Shown: positions 46,510 to 55,725 of the stretch, piece by piece
How the letters are laid out: each line of letters opens with the position of its first letter
How positions within the stretch are numbered: the stretch's first letter is position 1
Assembly (NCBI RefSeq): GCF_902143375.2
Contig: NZ_CABFVA020000065.1
Span: 62,001 to 126,000, forward strand
Direction of reading: 5' to 3'
From: Methylacidimicrobium tartarophylax
GTDB lineage: Bacteria; Verrucomicrobiota; Verrucomicrobiia; Methylacidiphilales; Methylacidiphilaceae
Length of the DNA stretch: 64,000 nucleotides
The notes under the pieces: model-generated
What the model saw: the letters and a program-made list of their open reading frames with translations, nothing else
The model's database searches: none
Told to the model about the DNA's origin: nothing
Position numbers and translations under genes: made by a program

Positions 46510-47116
46510 CTGGTTCGGCTATCTCTTTTCCGTTCTTTTCCACGCCACGCTCCTGTTTGTGGTGGGCCTCTTCTTCATCCAGCGGATGGAGTATGGGATG
46601 CAGGCCGGGAATGCCCCGACGGAAGTCGATCTTACCGAGCCTCCGTCCCCGGAACCCCCCGCGCCGGAGCCTCCCCCGCAAGAGCCTACTCCGCCGCCGC
46701 CTCCGCCCCCGGAGGAAATGGCTCTTCCCACTCCGGAGGTGAAGCCGGCTCCTCCTAAGCCGCCTGTGCTCAAGCCGAGGCCGATAGCACGGAAGTCGGC
46801 GGCGGCGCCCGGTGTCCCCGGAGTGCCCTCCAAGGGAGTCCAGATGGCTGTTCCCGATTATTTGCGGAATCCTCCCCCTTTGTATCCGGCCTCCGCAAAA
46901 TCGGCGGGTCACCAAGGACGAGTAATCCTGCGGGTCCATGTCACTGCGGACGGCAGGGCCGAGTCGGTCGACCTTCTCCAGAGTTCCGGCTACAGCGAGT
47001 TGGACGGGTCAGCGGTCAATGCGGTGCGCCGCTGGAGGTTCCGTCCGGCCCGGATGGGACCGGTCGCGGTGCCGATCAATGTGGATGTGCCGGTCAACTT
47101 CGTCCTCAAAAAATAG
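46496..47116 (+). CDS. tonB: TonB family energy transducer
   Basis: A 206-residue protein with an N-terminal membrane anchor (about residues 9-28), a long Pro/Glu-rich periplasmic spacer (45-95) and a C-terminal TonB domain (about 120-206) with YPASAKSAGHQGRVILRV and AVNAVRRWRFRPA. It links ExbBD in the inner membrane to TonB-dependent receptors, which are not in this window, so the organism has an outer membrane. The initiation codon lies inside exbD. Confidence 0.92.
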   Translation: MERNDWFGYLFSVLFHATLLFVVGLFFIQRMEYGMQAGNAPTEVDLTEPPSPEPPAPEPPPQEPTPPPPPPPEEMALPTPEVKPAPPKPPVLKPRPIARKSAAAPGVPGVPSKGVQMAVPDYLRNPPPLYPASAKSAGHQGRVILRVHVTADGRAESVDLLQSSGYSELDGSAVNAVRRWRFRPARMGPVAVPINVDVPVNFVLKK

Positions 47117-47174
47117 GGTGGGTCGTCGCATCGCGGGCCTTGTGCTTCAGAGCGTGCGTGGGTAGCGTTGGTCT

Positions 47175-48656
47175 GTGGTCACCCCGGGCAGGAAGGCGTT
47201 CCTAGAGCTGGCGAAGAGGGGTAACCTTATCCCGGTCTACCGGGAGATCGTTGCCGATCTGGACACCCCGGTTTCGGCCTTCGCCAAGCTGGGTGCGGAC
47301 CGGCCCTTTGCCTTCCTCCTGGAATCGGCGGAGGCGGGGCGTTTTGACCGCTACTCTTTCCTCGGGGTCGATCCACTCCTTGTGCTGACGGTCCAGGCAG
47401 GGCGGACGCGCATCGACCACCGGGATGGCCGGAGGGAAGAGGCGGAGTGCCGGGACGATCCTCTGCGTGAGCTGGAACGGGTGATGGGCCGGTTTCAACC
47501 CGTCTGCCTCGAGGAACTCCCCCTCTTTAGCGGAGGAGCGGTCGGATTCCTCGGATACGAGGGAGCGACCTACTTCGAACCGACGATCCCTCGCGCCCGT
47601 CGCGCGGATCTTGGCACCCCGGATCTCCTCTTTCTCCTGGCGGATACGGTGATGGTCTTCGATCACCAGGAAAGGAAGATCAAGCTGATCGCCTATGCGT
47701 GGCTCCAGGGCGATCCCGAGGAGGCCTATGCCGAAGCGGTGCGGCGTATCGACTCAATGCAAGACGCACTCAGCCAAGGAGTGCGTCGGCCTTCTCTTCT
47801 TCGTCCGGGGACGGTGGCAGACCTCCCCTTCACGGCGAACATGGAGCCGGAGGAGTATGTTCGGATGGCGGAGAAGATGGCCGAGTATATTCGCGCGGGG
47901 GATATCTTTCAGGTCGTTCCTTCCCAGCGACTGGAGATCGACTTCGCGGGCGACCCCCTCGATCTTTACCGGGCCTTGCGCCTAGTCAATCCCTCTCCCT
48001 ATATGTTTTGCCTGCGTCTCGGGGAGCTTGCTTTAGTCGGCTCCTCACCCGAAGTGCATGTTCGGTGCCGGGAGGGGAAGGCGTTGATGCGCCCGATTGC
48101 GGGAACCCGTCCTCGGCCGGAGGATCCGCGAGAGGAAGAAGCCGTCATCGAAGAGCTGCTGACCGATCCCAAGGAGCGGGCCGAGCATGTGATGCTCTTG
48201 GATTTAGCGCGCAACGACTTGGGTCGCGTCTGTTCCTATGCTTCCGTACGGGTGGCCGATTTTCTCGTCGTGGAGAGGTATAGTCATGTTCTGCATATCG
48301 TTTCCAGCGTGGAAGGCCGACTTCGTCCGGGGAAGGATCCTTTCGACGTGCTCCGTGCCACTTTTCCGGCCGGGACCGTCACGGGTGCCCCGAAAGTTCG
48401 GGCGATGCAGATCATTGCGGAGCTCGAGCCCACCGAGCGGGGACCGTATGCGGGCGTGGTCGGCTACTTCGGATTTTCGGGAACTCTCGACTCGTGCATT
48501 GCGATCCGGACCGTCCTTCTCCAGAAAGGGAAAGCGTTTCTTCAGGCGGGCGGAGGCCTTGTCGCGGACTCCACGCCGTGGGGGGAATATCGCGAATCGT
48601 TAAGCAAAGCGAAGGCGGGGCTAAAGGCCCTTGCTCTAGCAGACGCTCTTCGTTAG
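47175..48656 (+). CDS. trpE: anthranilate synthase component I
   Basis: A 493-residue enzyme of tryptophan synthesis converting chorismate and ammonia to anthranilate. The N-terminal half carries the feedback site region (FAFLLESAEAGRFDRYSFLG); the catalytic half has VSPS-type SPYMFCLRLG, RPIAGTRPRP, LLDLARNDLGRV and GTVTGAPKVRAMQI. The GTG start gives the normal N-terminus. trpG follows after 18 bp. Chorismate is also the substrate of MqnA. Confidence 0.94.
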   Translation: MVTPGRKAFLELAKRGNLIPVYREIVADLDTPVSAFAKLGADRPFAFLLESAEAGRFDRYSFLGVDPLLVLTVQAGRTRIDHRDGRREEAECRDDPLRELERVMGRFQPVCLEELPLFSGGAVGFLGYEGATYFEPTIPRARRADLGTPDLLFLLADTVMVFDHQERKIKLIAYAWLQGDPEEAYAEAVRRIDSMQDALSQGVRRPSLLRPGTVADLPFTANMEPEEYVRMAEKMAEYIRAGDIFQVVPSQRLEIDFAGDPLDLYRALRLVNPSPYMFCLRLGELALVGSSPEVHVRCREGKALMRPIAGTRPRPEDPREEEAVIEELLTDPKERAEHVMLLDLARNDLGRVCSYASVRVADFLVVERYSHVLHIVSSVEGRLRPGKDPFDVLRATFPAGTVTGAPKVRAMQIIAELEPTERGPYAGVVGYFGFSGTLDSCIAIRTVLLQKGKAFLQAGGGLVADSTPWGEYRESLSKAKAGLKALALADALR

Positions 48657-48674
48657 CGTCGATCGTTGGCAAAG

Positions 48675-49277
48675 ATGCTCTTGGTGATCGATAATTACGA
48701 CTCATTCACCTACAACCTCGTCCAGTACTTCGGAGAGCTGGGAGAGGATCCCGTTGTCGTTCGCCACGACGCCCTGGAGGCCGAAGGCGTCGCCGGCTTG
48801 GCTCCCGATTGGATCGTTCTTTCCCCGGGGCCGAAGACCCCGAGGGAAGCAGGCATCTGCTGCGAGGTGATCCGATTGCTCGGGGCCCGGATCCCCATCC
48901 TCGGGGTCTGCCTAGGGCATCAGTGTATCGGGGAAGTCTTCGGAGGGCGTGTCGTTCGCGCTCCCCGATTGATGCACGGCAAGACTTCACCGATCCTCCA
49001 TCGGGGCGAGGGAATCTTTTCTGGAATTCCCTCTCCCTTCGAGGCGACCCGATATCACTCGCTTCTGGTGGAGCGGGAGAGCCTCCCCGAATGCCTGAGG
49101 ATCACCGCGGAAAGCGACCAAGGGGAGATCATGGGGTTGCAGCATCGCACCCTGCCGATCTACGGCGTCCAATTTCATCCCGAATCGATTCTGACTCGGG
49201 AAGGGAAACGAATTCTGGAGAACTTTCTCTCCCTACGTCCGGAAGCCCGCGCCCTCCGGCAGGCAAAGGCGGGCTAG
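48675..49277 (+). CDS. trpG: anthranilate/aminodeoxychorismate synthase glutaminase component
   Basis: A 200-residue class I amidotransferase. It begins [19 protein letters not shown], has the nucleophile in [11 protein letters not shown] (Cys near 80) and the [11 protein letters not shown] triad end. The ATG at 48675 is preferred to a TTG three codons upstream. The component may serve both tryptophan and folate synthesis, as in other bacteria with a single copy. Confidence 0.93.
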   Translation: MLLVIDNYDSFTYNLVQYFGELGEDPVVVRHDALEAEGVAGLAPDWIVLSPGPKTPREAGICCEVIRLLGARIPILGVCLGHQCIGEVFGGRVVRAPRLMHGKTSPILHRGEGIFSGIPSPFEATRYHSLLVERESLPECLRITAESDQGEIMGLQHRTLPIYGVQFHPESILTREGKRILENFLSLRPEARALRQAKAG

Positions 49278-49295
49278 GGGAAAGTTGGTCTTGGC

Positions 49296-50552
49296 ATGCG
49301 TTTTCTTCTGGATAACCCTATCTTTGCGATGGCCTGCCAGCAGTTCGACCAGGCCGCCGATCTCCTCGAGCTTCCGCAGGACTTAAGAGAGAGGACGAAG
49401 TGGCCGAAACGCCTCGTGACGGTTGCCGTTCCGGTGCGGATGGATTCAGGGGAGGTTTTCGTTTTTAGCGGATACCGGGTGCAGCACCATCTCTCCTTGG
49501 GGCCGACCAAAGGGGGAATTCGCTATGCTCCCAGCGTCGACCTGGGGGAAGTCGCGGCACTGGCGATGTGGATGAGCTGGAAGTGCGCCCTGATGCAGCT
49601 TCCGTACGGAGGAGCCAAAGGGGGAGTCGCTTGCGATCCGGGACAGTTGAGCCGGCGGGAATGCGAGGCATTGACGCGGCGGTACACCCAAGAGCTCATC
49701 TCCTTTATCGGCGCCCGATCGGACATTCCCGCTCCGGACCTGGGAACCGATGAACAGGTCATGGCATGGATGATGGACACCTATTCCACCCATGCCGGCT
49801 TTGCCGTGCCGGAGATCGTCACCGGGAAACCGGTCCCGATCGGCGGGTCTCTCGGGCGACGGGAAGCGACTGGAAGGGGGGTTGCTTTTCTGGTCAACCG
49901 GGCAGCCGAGCTCTGCAAGCTTCCCTCATCCCTGCGTGTGATCGTGCAAGGCTTCGGCAATGTGGGTTCCCATGCCGCGCTCGAGTTGGCTCGGACCGGA
50001 GCGAGAGTCGTGGGCGTTTCCGATCGAACCGGAGCGATTCATCGTACGGACGGGATCGATCTTGCCGCGTTGCAGCAGCATGCGGCTCGCCATGGAGGAG
50101 TCCGAGGATTTCCGGAAGCCGATCCGATCGACGACCGGGAGATCCTGCTTCAGCCGTGCGATGTTCTCATCCCGGCTGCCGTGGAACGGGTGATCACCGG
50201 GGAGATCGCCGGGAAAATTCAATGCCGCATTCTGGCGGAAGGGGCCAACGGCCCCACCACGCCGGAAGCGGACAAGGTGTTGGCGGAGCGCCCCGAGATC
50301 TTTCTCTTGCCGGATATTCTTTGCAACGCCGGCGGAGTCGTCACCAGCTACTTCGAGTGGGTGCAGGATCTGCAAAGTTTTTTCTGGTCAGAGCGGGAGG
50401 TGTACGACGCGCTCTACCGCATCCTCGAGGAGGCGCTTTCAACGATTCTCAAGCGCGTGGGGAAGCAAAAGAGCTCCATGCGAATGGCCGCCCTGATGAT
50501 CGGGATCGAGCGGGTGGCGGAGGCCAAGAGGCTTCGAGGCCTCTTCCCCTGA
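49296..50552 (+). CDS. gdhA: Glu/Leu/Phe/Val-type amino acid dehydrogenase
   Basis: A 418-residue NAD(P)-dependent dehydrogenase, most like glutamate dehydrogenase. The substrate region GGIRYAPSVDLGEVAALA followed by KCALMQLPYGGAKGGV (catalytic Lys), GSLGRREATGRGV and the nucleotide-binding QGFGNVGSHAALEL are all present. It links 2-oxoglutarate and ammonia to glutamate. The preference for glutamate over other amino acids is inferred from overall similarity and length. It lies 18 bp after trpG. Confidence 0.9.
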   Translation: MRFLLDNPIFAMACQQFDQAADLLELPQDLRERTKWPKRLVTVAVPVRMDSGEVFVFSGYRVQHHLSLGPTKGGIRYAPSVDLGEVAALAMWMSWKCALMQLPYGGAKGGVACDPGQLSRRECEALTRRYTQELISFIGARSDIPAPDLGTDEQVMAWMMDTYSTHAGFAVPEIVTGKPVPIGGSLGRREATGRGVAFLVNRAAELCKLPSSLRVIVQGFGNVGSHAALELARTGARVVGVSDRTGAIHRTDGIDLAALQQHAARHGGVRGFPEADPIDDREILLQPCDVLIPAAVERVITGEIAGKIQCRILAEGANGPTTPEADKVLAERPEIFLLPDILCNAGGVVTSYFEWVQDLQSFFWSEREVYDALYRILEEALSTILKRVGKQKSSMRMAALMIGIERVAEAKRLRGLFP

Positions 50553-50614
50553 TTTCTCTTTTTGCTTGCGCAAGAGCCACATCATGGGATTCTTAAAGAA
50601 CTTCGCGTTCCAGC

Positions 50615-51541
50615 GTGACTCTCTTGGCCGTGCGTGGTCTATCCCTTTTTGTCTTCGTTAGCGTTCTCTTCTCGATCGCCGCTTTTGGCCAGGACAGAGC
50701 AGCAGATCGAGGGATACCCCCGGGCGGAACGGGACAAGCGCCTCCCCTAGCGCCCGCGGCCCTTCCGGAGGCTCCCTCTTCTCAAGTCGTGGAAACAGCC
50801 AAGCCTGCGCTTCGTGGAGCGATGGTTCGATTGAGCGATTTCGGGACGGATGACGTGGCCTATCTGTCGATTCCCGATAGTCCTCCGATTGCGGCAGTGG
50901 TTCTGGTACCGGGGATGTGGGGATTGGACGATCGAATCAAGCTCTGCGCCGACCGTCTGGCACGGCAGGGATTCGTGGCTCTCGCCGTAGATCTTTTCAA
51001 CGGACAGGTGCCGTCGGACGTGCGCATCGCCACCGATTTGGAACGGAGCCTTCGCGGAGAATCGTCCTTCCGCGTCATCGAAGCGGGCCTCCGGTTCGTT
51101 CGAGAGAGTCCGCGGTTCCGGACGGACCGGGTGGCGTTGATGGGCTGGGAGATCGGGGCGGGCTTCGTGCTCGAGATGCTCCTCACGGCAAAGGGGATCG
51201 ATGCGGGAGTCTTGTACTATGGTCCGCTCGAACTCGATCGGGGGAAGATGGCAAAGCTCAAGGTTCCGGTCTGTGGGATCTATGGAGATCGCGACCCATC
51301 GATTCCCAAGGAGGAGCTGCTCCGGTTCAGCAAGATCGTCGAGGAGGAGCACAAGCCCTTCGACCTGCATGTTTTCCCCGCGGGCACGAGTTTTGCGGAT
51401 CCGCATAGTCCGAGCTTCGATCCGGTCAGCGCGGAGGCGGCGTGGAACATCGCGGCAAACTTTCTCGGTCGCCAGCTTGCGCAAGGGGGAAAAAAAGACG
51501 GAGGTTGGCGCGATCTCTTTCGCATAAGCGAAAAGAAATGA
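50615..51541 (+). CDS. exported dienelactone-hydrolase-like protein without Cys/His catalytic residues
   Basis: A 308-residue protein with a signal peptide (cleavage near residue 25) and a long linker, then an alpha/beta hydrolase domain of the dienelactone hydrolase type from about residue 70. The nucleophile elbow, usually GYCxGG, reads GWEIGA (Cys to Glu), and the catalytic His, usually in GAGHAF, is replaced in FPAGTSFAD. The acidic position YGDRDPSIP is kept. It is likely inactive as a classic hydrolase. The GTG start has no strong ribosome site. The end overlaps the next gene by 4 bp (ATGA). Confidence 0.8.
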   Translation: MTLLAVRGLSLFVFVSVLFSIAAFGQDRAADRGIPPGGTGQAPPLAPAALPEAPSSQVVETAKPALRGAMVRLSDFGTDDVAYLSIPDSPPIAAVVLVPGMWGLDDRIKLCADRLARQGFVALAVDLFNGQVPSDVRIATDLERSLRGESSFRVIEAGLRFVRESPRFRTDRVALMGWEIGAGFVLEMLLTAKGIDAGVLYYGPLELDRGKMAKLKVPVCGIYGDRDPSIPKEELLRFSKIVEEEHKPFDLHVFPAGTSFADPHSPSFDPVSAEAAWNIAANFLGRQLAQGGKKDGGWRDLFRISEKK

Positions 51542-52236
51542 CGGAGCCCTTTCCTTCCTCGGCCGGCGGAGTGCGGTCTCGCTGGCGGCTCCTCCGGCAT
51601 GGTCCCGGCGGACGCGCTTGGAATATGGCTCTCGATGAAGCTCTGCTGCGGTCCTCTTCGACTCCCCTCCTTCGAATCTACGAATGGGAAGGCAAAGCCG
51701 TAAGCATCGGCTACTTTCAGAGTTGGGAGGAAGTGCCGGAGGAGAGACCATTTGTCCGTCGGTGGACCGGTGGGGGGCTGGTCGACCATGCGGCGGACGT
51801 GACCTACACGGTCATCGTCCCGAGAAGTCATCCCGTCGCCTCCCTCTCGATCTCGGATGCGTACCGGCTTTTCCATGCCGCCGTTTGCCAAGCCCTGCTC
51901 TCGCTCGGGTTTTCTGCGGAATTGACCACCGCGAGCGAGCCTGGATCTTCGGCCCGTTGCTTTGCCCGCCCGGTCCGTTTCGATGTGATGGCCGACGGGA
52001 AGAAGGTTGCCGGCGGCGCCCAGAGGCGGACTCGTGACGGGCTCCTTCACCAGGGCAGCATCCTCTGGCCCACAGCGGCCGATCGCTCCCGAATCGCTTC
52101 CGCTCTTCCCCAGGGGTTCGCGGAAGTCATGGAAGCCGACCTCGTGCCGGATCGCCTTTCCGAGGAGGAGCTTCGGCTTGCCCGGCAGCTTGAGCGGGAG
52201 CGTTACGCGACAGACCAGTGGAACCGAGGGCGGTGA
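51538..52236 (+). CDS. lipoate-protein ligase/octanoyltransferase-like protein
   Basis: A 232-residue member of the biotin/lipoate A/B ligase fold. The conserved beginning NMALDEALLRS, the RWTGGGLVDHAADVTYT loop and the acyl-acceptor Lys in GKKVAGGAQRRTRDGLLHQGSI are visible. It could attach lipoate (LplA) or transfer octanoyl groups (LipM type); the sequence alone does not settle this. Translation is coupled to the preceding gene, a partner with no obvious functional link. Confidence 0.78.
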   Translation: MTEPFPSSAGGVRSRWRLLRHGPGGRAWNMALDEALLRSSSTPLLRIYEWEGKAVSIGYFQSWEEVPEERPFVRRWTGGGLVDHAADVTYTVIVPRSHPVASLSISDAYRLFHAAVCQALLSLGFSAELTTASEPGSSARCFARPVRFDVMADGKKVAGGAQRRTRDGLLHQGSILWPTAADRSRIASALPQGFAEVMEADLVPDRLSEEELRLARQLERERYATDQWNRGR

Positions 52237-52243
52237 AGCCGGG

Positions 52244-52294
52244 TTGCCTCCAGGCTCATTCGCGGCACCTCGGTACGAACTTTGTGGGAAACGG
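52244..52294 (+). repeat. fragment of the palindromic repeat between convergent genes
   Basis: The sequence from CCTCCAGGCTCATTCGCGG through CTCGGTACGAACTTTGTG to GGAAACGG matches the right third of copy C (CATCCAGACCCATTCGCCG, CTCGGGTACGAACTTTGTG) with scattered changes. The left part is missing. It fills most of the 66-bp spacer between the lipoate-ligase-like gene and ald. Confidence 0.7.
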
Positions 52295-52302
52295 TCGCTC
52301 GA

Positions 52303-53412
52303 TCAGCGAAGGATCTTCTTGGGATCGACCGCCTTCCGGCCGAAGGCCTCGGCGACACCTGGGCAACTGACTTCGCCGCCGATGGTGTTGATTGCGGAGC
52401 AGAGGTCCGGATTGGTTTTCGCGGCGGCGGCGCCTGCCGAAGCGAGGATGAGGATCCAAGGGAGAGTCGCGTTCGTCAGCGCAATCGTGGAGGTTCGAGG
52501 GACAGCCGCGGGAATGTTGGTCACGGCATAATGGAGGATGCCGTCCACGGAAAAGACCGGATTGTCGTGGGTGGTGGGATGGGTCACGGTTTCGACGCAG
52601 CCGCCCTGATCGATGGAGATATCCATGACGACGGATCCTCGCCTCATTCGCTGAATGATTTGGCGGGAGAGCAACTTTGGTGCTCGAGCCCCCGGTACGA
52701 GGACCGCTCCGACCACGAGGTCCGCACGCTGGAACTCCTCTTCCAGATAATAGGGGGTGACGACCGCAGTTCGGATACGGCCTCCAAAGAGATCGTCGAG
52801 AAATCGCAGACGAACGGCGTTCTGATCGAAAAGGAGAACTTCTGCTCCCATGCCCGAAGCGATCCGCGCCGCCTGCGTGCCCACCGTGCCGCCTCCGACA
52901 ATGATGACTCGCCCGGGCGGGACGCCGGGCACCCCGCCGAGCAGGATCCCGGACCCCCCTTGCGCATTTTCCAGGAAGTGCGCTCCGGCTTGGACGGCAA
53001 CCCTTCCCGCGACCTCGCTCATGGGAATGAGCAGGGGTAGGCTCCCGTCGGGAAGCTGCAAGGTCTCGTAAGCGAGTGCGGTGACTTCTTGGGAGACAAG
53101 GGCTTCCGTCAATGACCGAGTGGCGGCCAGATGGAGGTAGGAAAAGAGAAGGAGACCTTTACGAAAAAACGGGATCTCCGACTCGATGGGCTCTTTAACC
53201 TTTACGACGAGCTCCGAGAGCCAGCAGCTTTCCCAATCGCCGATTTTTGCCCCCGCTCGGTTGTACTCCGCATCGGAGAAGCCGCTCGAGAGCCCCGCTT
53301 CCGTTTCGACCGTCACCGCGTGACCGGCCTGCACGAGCGCGTGAGCGCCGGCAGGCGTCAGGGCCACTCGATTTTCTCCTTGTTTCCGTTCCTTTGGGAC
53401 GCCGATACGCAT
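52303..53412 (-). CDS. ald: alanine dehydrogenase
   Basis: A 369-residue NAD-dependent enzyme interconverting alanine and pyruvate plus ammonia. It has the N-terminal MRIGVPKERKQGENRVALTP, the substrate residues around SYLHLAA (His), the dinucleotide motif VIIVGGGTVGTQAARIA and VMDISIDQGGCVETVTHPT. The length is standard. It is monocistronic on the minus strand and divergent from the flavin reductase gene. Confidence 0.96.
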   Translation of the reverse strand: MRIGVPKERKQGENRVALTPAGAHALVQAGHAVTVETEAGLSSGFSDAEYNRAGAKIGDWESCWLSELVVKVKEPIESEIPFFRKGLLLFSYLHLAATRSLTEALVSQEVTALAYETLQLPDGSLPLLIPMSEVAGRVAVQAGAHFLENAQGGSGILLGGVPGVPPGRVIIVGGGTVGTQAARIASGMGAEVLLFDQNAVRLRFLDDLFGGRIRTAVVTPYYLEEEFQRADLVVGAVLVPGARAPKLLSRQIIQRMRRGSVVMDISIDQGGCVETVTHPTTHDNPVFSVDGILHYAVTNIPAAVPRTSTIALTNATLPWILILASAGAAAAKTNPDLCSAINTIGGEVSCPGVAEAFGRKAVDPKKILR

Positions 53413-53557
53413 GGTTGCGGTCCTTTCGATTGAGGGCAACAAAGCAGTGCGGTCGTCTGCCGACAAGTCTTTTTGCCGATTTTCCCTTGAGAGAAGGGCC
53501 GGGCTTGGGAAGCTTGGCTTGCCTTTCCGCAAAGAACTCCCTCACGATAACCGTGCC

Positions 53558-54106
53558 GTGATTGCGATCTTGATCGGAACGAATCGATTGGGAAGCCGGA
53601 CGAGGCTCGTTGGGGCCCAGTTGGTCCGTCTCTATCACGAACTGGGAGAGGAAGCTCGTCCGATCGACCTCGGACTCCTACCGATCGAGGTCGGCAGCCC
53701 GCGTGCTTACGCCGACAGGCCGGCGGAAGTGAGCCGGTTTGCCGCGCTTTTGGGAGAGGCACGGGGTATTGTCGTCGTTCTTCCGGAATACAATGGGAGC
53801 TTTCCGGGCATCCTGAAGCTCTTTCTGGATCTTTTGCCGCATCCCAGCCCTTTGGAAGGCAAGCCGATCTGCCTGGTGGGCGCGGCGAGCGGCCGCTTCG
53901 GCGGCCTGCGAGCCGTCGAGCAGATGCAGAATCATCTGCTCTACCGCAGATCCCATCCCTACCCCTATTCCGTTCTGCTTTCGGACGTCGAGATGCTGCT
54001 GGCAAAAACTGCGAGGATCGAAGATCCCGCGACGATCAAACGGCTGCGCGCGCAGGCGGAAGGATTTTTGGGCTTCGTAGCGAGCCTTGCCCCGGAAAAA
54101 GGTTAG
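53558..54106 (+). CDS. NADPH-dependent FMN reductase family protein
   Basis: A flavodoxin-fold protein of about 182 residues. The phosphate loop GTNRLGSRTR near the N-terminus and the flavin site LPEYNGSFPGILKLFLDLL are characteristic. The reading frame is open further upstream to 53411, overlapping the ald start, but conservation begins at VIAILIGTNR, so the GTG at 53558 is preferred. The TAG stop is the first three bases of repeat copy E. Possible substrates are quinones, chromate or azo compounds, as in relatives. Confidence 0.82.
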   Translation: MIAILIGTNRLGSRTRLVGAQLVRLYHELGEEARPIDLGLLPIEVGSPRAYADRPAEVSRFAALLGEARGIVVVLPEYNGSFPGILKLFLDLLPHPSPLEGKPICLVGAASGRFGGLRAVEQMQNHLLYRRSHPYPYSVLLSDVEMLLAKTARIEDPATIKRLRAQAEGFLGFVASLAPEKG

Positions 54107-54287
54107 CCGCCATTTCTCGCAAATTTCGTAGCCGAGGCGCCGCAAATGGGCTTGGATGCGAGACGTGGCGCAGGTTTTCCCCCGGAGTTGTATGACGACA
54201 TACTGCGAGGAGGGAGAACCAAGCCCAACGAAGCAGGCAAGCCCGTTGTGCAAGCCGCAGGAGAAAGCTTGTGAGAAATGGCGGCTA
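54104..54287 (-). repeat. palindromic TA-bounded repeat, copy E
   Basis: A 184-bp element in inverted orientation. The termini TAGCCGCCATTTCTCGCAA and TTGTGAGAAATGGCGGCTA match at 18 of 19 positions as inverted repeats. The terminal TAG on each strand is the stop codon of a different gene: the flavin reductase on the plus strand (54104-54106) and glgA on the minus strand (54287-54285). The inner stem GGTTTTCCC/GGGAGAACC has one mismatch, and the tip is GTATG-ACGA-CATAC. Confidence 0.92.
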
Positions 54288-55718
54288 CCCCGGCCTGCCG
54301 AGTAGTCGCTGGTAGATCTCTTCGTAGGCCGCTGCGCTTCGGTCCCAGGAAAACTCTTGGCGCATCGCCTCCTGGCGCATCGCTTGGAGAGAGGGAGGGT
54401 CGCGATAGACTGCTTTTGCCCGCTGAACGGCCTCGGCAAAGGCGCTTACGACAGGAGCCTGGAAGAGAAACCCCGTTCCTTGTCCCGTAGCCGGATCCCA
54501 GGAGGCAACGGTATCCGCCAACCCTCCGGTTTCGCGGGCGATCGGAAGAGTTCCGTAACGTAGGGCGTAGAGTTGGGTGAGGCCGCACGGCTCGAAGAGG
54601 GAGGGCATGAGCAGGAAGTCGGCGCCGGCCAGGAGAAGGCGGGCAAAAGCCTCGTCGAATCCGATCTGGACCGCGATGCTCTTCGGAAACTCTCGGGCCA
54701 AGCCCAGCAGGCTCTCCTGCAAATAGGGATCGCCTTCTCCCAGCACGACGAGGCGGCCTTCTTCCTTCCGGATCTCGTCGATGATTTCGATCAGAAGCGG
54801 AATCCCTTTTTGCGCGGTGAGCCGGGAGATCACGCAAAAGAGGGGAGCGCCGGACGGCTCCCACCCGACCTGCTTGGCAACCAGATCCTTGGAGAGCTGC
54901 TTGGCGCCCGTGTTGTGCTCGGAATAGGGGGCGGGCAAAGCAGGGTCGCTGCGTGGATCCCATCGGCTGTAATCGGCGCCGTTGAGGATTCCGGAAAGCT
55001 TGTATCTTCTTTCGCGCAGGACCTCGGCGAGCCCGCAGCCGAACTCGGGCGTTTGTATTTCCCGGGCATAGCGCGGACTCACGGTAGTCAGCCGGTCGGA
55101 AAAGACGATCGCCGCCTTCAGGCAGTTGATGTGCTGGTGAAACTCGATTCCGGCGGGAGAAAAGTAGTCGGACGGCAGATTGGTCAAGGGAAAATCCAAA
55201 CCCCAAAAGTTGCCCTGGTAGGCGAGGTTGTGAATCGTGAAAAGCGTCCGGAAAGGGAGGCGTCCGGCGCGAACGAACGCGGGAGCCAGGCCGGTGTGCC
55301 AATCGTGGAGATGAAGAATCTCCGGCGTCGGCCGCACGTGGGGAGCGAGCAGCGGAATGATTTTCGAGAAGAAAAAGAAGCGGCTGGCATTATCCGTGTA
55401 ATCCTTACCCGGAGGACCATAAAGATAGGTCCGGTCGAAGAACTCGTCCTTTTCGACGAGGAAAAGGCGAATCTCCCGGTCGGTCCGACCTTCCCAGATG
55501 CGGGCGCTCTGCAGGCCAGGACCCAAGGGGGCGTGAAGGACGAGGTCGGTGGGCCTTAGCTCCGGGATGGTTTCACGGATCGACCGGAAGAGAGGGAGCA
55601 CGCAGGCAACGGAGTGCCCTCGCCGGCGCAGGGCAACGGGGAGGGCGGCCAGCACATCGGCAAGTCCGCCCGTCTTTGCATAGGGGGAAAGCTCGGTTGC
55701 GGCAAAGAGGAGATTCAT
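54285..55718 (-). CDS. glgA: glycogen (starch) synthase
   Basis: A 477-residue GT5 enzyme extending alpha-1,4-glucan from ADP-glucose. The N-terminal FAATELSPYAKTGGLADV carries the KTGGL motif, LHDWHTGLAPAF is conserved, and the C-terminal PSLFEPCGLTQLYALRYG holds the EX7E residues. It fits with the GH57 enzymes for glycogen metabolism. The stop codon is supplied by repeat copy E, and repeat copy F starts 8 bp upstream of the start codon, so this gene is bracketed by repeats. No ribosome site is evident in the remaining 7 bp. Confidence 0.95.
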   Translation of the reverse strand: MNLLFAATELSPYAKTGGLADVLAALPVALRRRGHSVACVLPLFRSIRETIPELRPTDLVLHAPLGPGLQSARIWEGRTDREIRLFLVEKDEFFDRTYLYGPPGKDYTDNASRFFFFSKIIPLLAPHVRPTPEILHLHDWHTGLAPAFVRAGRLPFRTLFTIHNLAYQGNFWGLDFPLTNLPSDYFSPAGIEFHQHINCLKAAIVFSDRLTTVSPRYAREIQTPEFGCGLAEVLRERRYKLSGILNGADYSRWDPRSDPALPAPYSEHNTGAKQLSKDLVAKQVGWEPSGAPLFCVISRLTAQKGIPLLIEIIDEIRKEEGRLVVLGEGDPYLQESLLGLAREFPKSIAVQIGFDEAFARLLLAGADFLLMPSLFEPCGLTQLYALRYGTLPIARETGGLADTVASWDPATGQGTGFLFQAPVVSAFAEAVQRAKAVYRDPPSLQAMRQEAMRQEFSWDRSAAAYEEIYQRLLGRPG

Positions 55719-55725
55719 TCGGGCT

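Noticed and set aside
54104-54287. Repeat copy E read simply as a bidirectional transcription terminator
   Set aside because: It is a large hairpin between convergent genes and might stop transcription, but it has no T-tract, and other copies lie upstream of genes, so terminator function alone does not explain the family.
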